NCBI RefSeq assembly: GCF_003061025.1
Contig: NZ_QAIL01000086.1
Span: 19,139 to 83,138 of the forward strand
Direction of reading: 5' to 3'
Length of the DNA stretch: 64,000 bases
From: Pedobacter sp. HMWF019
Lineage (GTDB): Bacteria > Bacteroidota > Bacteroidia > Sphingobacteriales > Sphingobacteriaceae
Shown one piece after another: positions 60,628 to 64,000 of the stretch (position 1 is the stretch's first letter; every line of letters starts with the position of its first letter). The notes below the pieces were generated by a model that saw nothing but the letters and a program-made list of their open reading frames with translations, ran no database searches and was not told where the DNA came from. The position numbers were made by a program, and so were the translations under genes.

Positions 60628-60831
60628 GTCTGGCATATTAGAGAATAAATTCAATGAGGGACAATATGGAAAGAATCATTATCATTGAAAGGAAGCGGGG
60701 CGTTTGGTTTTTTGATCGCTTTTTTCCCAAAGCCAGTTAAATTTTTCTCTCTTGTGCCAAGACATGAAAGGATCTGTTGAAGACACAGTACGGCTCTGAT
60801 TTGTCATGTTTATATTTGGTTAATGTAGGGA

Positions 60832-61254
60832 CTATTCTTCACCTGACTTCTCCATTTTTTTCAGCATGAGGATAATCTTATCCAGTTTTTCTATTTCAAT
60901 ATTATCGAGCCGAATCATTAGCTCCTCGATTTCCTTTTTTGCTGCCACATTGGTCTTATAATCGTTGTCAGCCTGTGCACGGTCACGTTGGCTCTGCCGG
61001 TTCTGAGCCATCATGATTATGGGTGCGGCATAGGCCGCCTGAGTAGAAAAGAGCAGATTCAATAAAATAAACGGATAGACATCCCAATGATGAACAAAGG
61101 CGATTACGTTGAGCCCCATCCATAAAGCAACCACCAATGTTTGTATAATGATAAAGCGCCAGGAACCCATGCCATTTGCCACCGAATCCGCAAGCCTTTG
61201 ACCGAAAGTAGATGATTCCTTATGCAAGTCATGCCAGTTTTTACCGTTTTTCAT
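60832..61254 (-). CDS. DUF1003 membrane protein
   Basis: A 140-residue protein with the DUF1003 core: FGQRLADSVANGMGSWRFIIIQ, two helices (about 33-52 and 62-84) with the loop HHWDVYPFILLNLLFSTQAAYAAPIIMMAQNRQ (partly listed), then a charged helical tail rich in Lys and Glu. Function unknown. This copy is closer to the family consensus than the one at 54067. It converges with the hydrolase gene across a 204-base gap that shows no clear signal. Confidence 0.88.
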   Translation of the reverse strand: MKNGKNWHDLHKESSTFGQRLADSVANGMGSWRFIIIQTLVVALWMGLNVIAFVHHWDVYPFILLNLLFSTQAAYAAPIIMMAQNRQSQRDRAQADNDYKTNVAAKKEIEELMIRLDNIEIEKLDKIILMLKKMEKSGEE

Positions 61255-61500
61255 ATAGGGATTGTTTTTCTAAATATAGAAAATAATTCAGAGTAGCTTC
61301 CATTTCATTTCTACTCCTCAATATTTGCTGAGGCAGCAAAAACGAAATTCAAATTATTAAAATGCAAAATCATCTTCTAATTAACTGGACTACTAAAAAT
61401 AAGAGAATTGTAACGGTATTATCAGTTTTGCTTTCTTGTTACTTTATTTACAGAGCTGGTGAATGCTTAGGCGAATTTCTTTTTTATATAACACATTAGG

Positions 61501-63870
61501 CTATTTCATCAACCTAATCTCATATATATTCGCAATAGCCGATCCTTGATCTGCCACGAATTTCACTTCTATATCTGTCTTTAATAATTCCTTTGGAATA
61601 TTATATCCCTGCGCATAGAAAGCATCGCTTTTGGATCCATCTAACTTTACATTTTCAATTGCAGCGCCGTTGATTAAAATGGAGAAACTTCTATCCTTTT
61701 CCTTGCCATAATACAATAAAATCAGCTTATTGGCCGATAGATCTCTATTTTTAAGTACATAACTAAACCATCCTTTTCCATTTCTGAAATGCCTTTCCTG
61801 ATAAATTCCGTTATCCGTTTGCTCCCCCTTAAAATTATGGTCGGATTCAGGTTGCTGTTCTCCAACATTAACCATGTCGACAGTTTGCTGTTCAATTTTC
61901 ATTTTTTCTTCTTCCGCTAGTTTAATCTCCTTTGCACGTTCTGGCAAAGTTTCAGCATTGCTGTAAGGAAAATACACTACATAGCGCTTTTCGGCCAAAG
62001 TGTAAAAAGGAACAAGCTTTAATGATTTATATTTGGGTTGATAGATGGCATTCTGAGCGTTGAAAGTCAAGCTGCTCTGATCAACCAATGTAATTTCATT
62101 TGCCAATGCGTTTTTAACTCCGGTAACAAACGGTGCCTCACTGATCGGCAACAAAGCTCCCGACGCAATATGCCCCATCCTGCTGCCATCGGCCGTTAAA
62201 TTGGGCTGACTTAAAGTATCCATAGCTGCTGCAAGAACAATCGGCCCACGGAGAAAGGCCACCCAATCAGAACCATCCGGCATAAAATCCGTAGTGGTAT
62301 GCATCGGCAATGAAATATCAACTACATCACCAGTGGCCCAAACACGGTCGATACTGGCATAACCTCTCGCATCGCTTTTAACCGCAATTTTTTTTCCGTT
62401 TACCAAAACGGTTATTTTTCCTTTTTCTACCCAAAGTGGACAACGGAAATATAAGGCAAAATGCTTTTTCTTCTTTAAGTTGAATTTGAACGAGGTATTT
62501 TCAGCATTTGGAAAACGTGTTTGCTGTGTAAGCAGAATACCTTTCTCCTTCCAGTTTAAAGTAGAGGAAATAAAAAGATTCACATACATATCATTCTCAC
62601 TGTGCGCGTAAATCAGTTCTCCATATTTGCCATGGTTCTCCAGTCCCGAACCTACACAGCACCAGAAACTTTCCTGTGGACTCGAATAAGTACGGTAGTG
62701 CCCAGGTCGCATGGGTGTAAAATACACAAAACCACCTTCTGGTCTTTGCGAAGACAGGATATGATTATAGAGTGTACGTTCGTAATAATCGAGGTAAGTG
62801 TTAGAGGGTGCAGCCAGAAACAATTGTTTGGTCAGTTTCAACATATTATAAGAATTGCAGGTTTCCGGGCCCTCCCGCGATTCGGTCATTGTAGAGAAGT
62901 TATTGGCAGGATGAAAATGCTCTCTCACACTATTTCCACCAATGGCTACCGTTCTATGTTCTACTACAGTTTTCCAAAAGAAAGCAGCAGCACTTGCCCA
63001 ATCAGCATCCTTATCCAGCAAAGCAATTTGCTCATAACCAATTACTTTAGGAATCTGCGTATTTGCATGTAAACCGTTCAAATCATCTGTATGCTTTAAA
63101 AGTGGATTTAAAACAGAGCGATCCGAAAACCGCCTCGCCAATTGAAGGTATTTTTGATCACCTGTTATGGCATAAACATGTGCGAAAGTTTCATTTAATC
63201 CCCCATGCTCGCTTTTTAAAAGTTCCTGTACCTGCTGATCGGATAAATTGGAAACCAGATCTACACACCAATCGGTCAGTTTAAGGAGCATTTGCTTTGC
63301 TTTTGCATTACCAGCAACCGCATAAGCATCGTATAGACCTGCGTAAATTTTATGGATGTTGTACAGGGGCACCCATTTCCCGTTCAACGAGAAACTGGAG
63401 GATTTTATATTGCCGGTTCTGATCTCCTTCCAGATTTCTTTTCCCCCTGGAATGCCTGCCAGATACCCATCACCGTTTTGTTCCTGACACTTATCCAGTT
63501 CGGCAATCATATATTCCATCCGATCCTTAACCTTTGTATCACCTGTTGAAGCGTACATTAAAGCCAGGGCCGATAAATAATGGCCTGCAATATGCCCATC
63601 TAAACCGGTGTTTTCCCAATTCCCGTACGACGTCGCTTTGGGTTTTAACCCAGCTTCCCTTAAGTAGGGTACCAAAAGCCGATCGGCATCTAGCGAAAGC
63701 ATGTATTTTTTATCGGTTTCCTGTGCTTGCTTGAATGGCCCATCTAGCAAACGAACCTCCATTAAATTAAATGGCTGCAAGCTGGTTTGTCCAAAGGCAG
63801 CACCAGATGATATCATAAGCAAAAAAACAGTGACTATCTTATAGCTTTTAGATACAGGCCGGTTTCTCAT
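61501..63870 (-). CDS. Glycoside hydrolase family 127 beta-L-arabinofuranosidase
   Basis: A 789-residue secreted enzyme. After the signal peptide (AAFGQ) the typical opening LQPFNLMEVRLLDGPFKQAQ is followed by the (alpha/alpha)6 barrel (GLDGHIAGHYLSALALMYAS). The zinc/cysteine nucleophile region has GPETCNSYNMLKLT (about residue 340) and SFWCCVGSGLENHGK (about 415), which supply the conserved cysteines of GH127. A C-terminal beta-domain follows (to RLMK). It should remove beta-L-arabinofuranosyl residues, as on plant extensins or arabinogalactan. It is a single gene, with 130 bases upstream that show no clear promoter. Confidence 0.92.
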   Translation of the reverse strand: MRNRPVSKSYKIVTVFLLMISSGAAFGQTSLQPFNLMEVRLLDGPFKQAQETDKKYMLSLDADRLLVPYLREAGLKPKATSYGNWENTGLDGHIAGHYLSALALMYASTGDTKVKDRMEYMIAELDKCQEQNGDGYLAGIPGGKEIWKEIRTGNIKSSSFSLNGKWVPLYNIHKIYAGLYDAYAVAGNAKAKQMLLKLTDWCVDLVSNLSDQQVQELLKSEHGGLNETFAHVYAITGDQKYLQLARRFSDRSVLNPLLKHTDDLNGLHANTQIPKVIGYEQIALLDKDADWASAAAFFWKTVVEHRTVAIGGNSVREHFHPANNFSTMTESREGPETCNSYNMLKLTKQLFLAAPSNTYLDYYERTLYNHILSSQRPEGGFVYFTPMRPGHYRTYSSPQESFWCCVGSGLENHGKYGELIYAHSENDMYVNLFISSTLNWKEKGILLTQQTRFPNAENTSFKFNLKKKKHFALYFRCPLWVEKGKITVLVNGKKIAVKSDARGYASIDRVWATGDVVDISLPMHTTTDFMPDGSDWVAFLRGPIVLAAAMDTLSQPNLTADGSRMGHIASGALLPISEAPFVTGVKNALANEITLVDQSSLTFNAQNAIYQPKYKSLKLVPFYTLAEKRYVVYFPYSNAETLPERAKEIKLAEEEKMKIEQQTVDMVNVGEQQPESDHNFKGEQTDNGIYQERHFRNGKGWFSYVLKNRDLSANKLILLYYGKEKDRSFSILINGAAIENVKLDGSKSDAFYAQGYNIPKELLKTDIEVKFVADQGSAIANIYEIRLMK

Positions 63871-64000
63871 TTCATTTGGTTATATAAACGTTATATTGAC
63901 GATTACAAAACGAATATATAAAAACTTATAAAAGAACATCGGCAAAAGAAGCAAATTATTTATCTTTCCTTCTATATCCAAAACCATTGCTATATAGTAC

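Noticed and set aside
1..64000. CRISPR arrays, tRNA or rRNA genes, phage or conjugation genes
   Set aside because: No regularly spaced direct repeats, no tRNA TPsiC-type blocks and no recombinase or phage proteins were recognised in the window.

Overview
The window looks like a chromosomal segment of a Bacteroidota bacterium, most likely a soil or plant-associated Sphingobacteriaceae member such as Pedobacter. This is inferred from a SusC/SusD pair, two ECF sigma/FecR pairs, many secreted glycoside hydrolases, GC content that looks near 40%, weak Shine-Dalgarno signals, and repeated promoter -7 boxes of the Bacteroidota form TAnnTTTG. No tRNA, rRNA, CRISPR array, insertion sequence or phage gene was seen.

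Layout. 1-4028: the N-terminal part of a copper P-type ATPase cut by the window edge, a LysR/YeiH regulator-transporter pair, and a secreted DUF2807-type protein. 4415-9530: a plus-strand block with a surface-repeat protein, an unknown protein, an ECF sigma factor, a FecR anti-sigma factor, and a protein joining an STN signalling domain to the same surface repeats instead of to a TonB receptor. 9522-17691: a cobalamin uptake locus on the minus strand, led by a Bacteroidota promoter and a cobalamin riboswitch. It encodes two TonB-dependent receptors, a BtuG-like propeller lipoprotein, a second lipoprotein, a DUF6580 membrane protein and a BtuF-like binding protein. 17736-19826: a class A-type serine hydrolase separated from its signal peptide by a frameshift in an A9 run, and a PPK2 kinase.

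20003-28320: a mannose-centred cluster (GH30, GH38, sugar MFS porter, long mannose-6-phosphate isomerase) with a dyad operator upstream and a 29-bp perfect inverted repeat between GH38 and GH30. 28529-29675: a MarR-GNAT pair with tandem operators. 29811-42100: a polysaccharide utilisation locus with ECF sigma, FecR, SusC, SusD, GH78 and GH20. 42304-47034: a Tat-type metallophosphoesterase, a thioredoxin-like periplasmic protein and a FUSC/YccS membrane protein. 47145-47705: a decayed AraC regulator. 47762-50233: GH95.

50736-53067: hexulose-phosphate synthase and 6-phospho-3-hexuloisomerase (the RuMP formaldehyde-fixing pair) with a divergent AraC regulator. 53083-61254: two NmrA-like reductases, two HxlR regulators (each divergent from an enzyme gene and each with dyad operators), two DUF1003 proteins, an unknown secreted protein, a class C-type serine hydrolase with TPRs and a chlorophyllase-like hydrolase. 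61501-63870: a GH127 beta-L-arabinofuranosidase.

Together the genes suggest a glycan forager that takes up B12 by dedicated outer-membrane machinery. The least explained system is the sigma/FecR/STN-surface-repeat block at 4415-9530. All functional calls are from reading the sequence; no database search or folding program was run.
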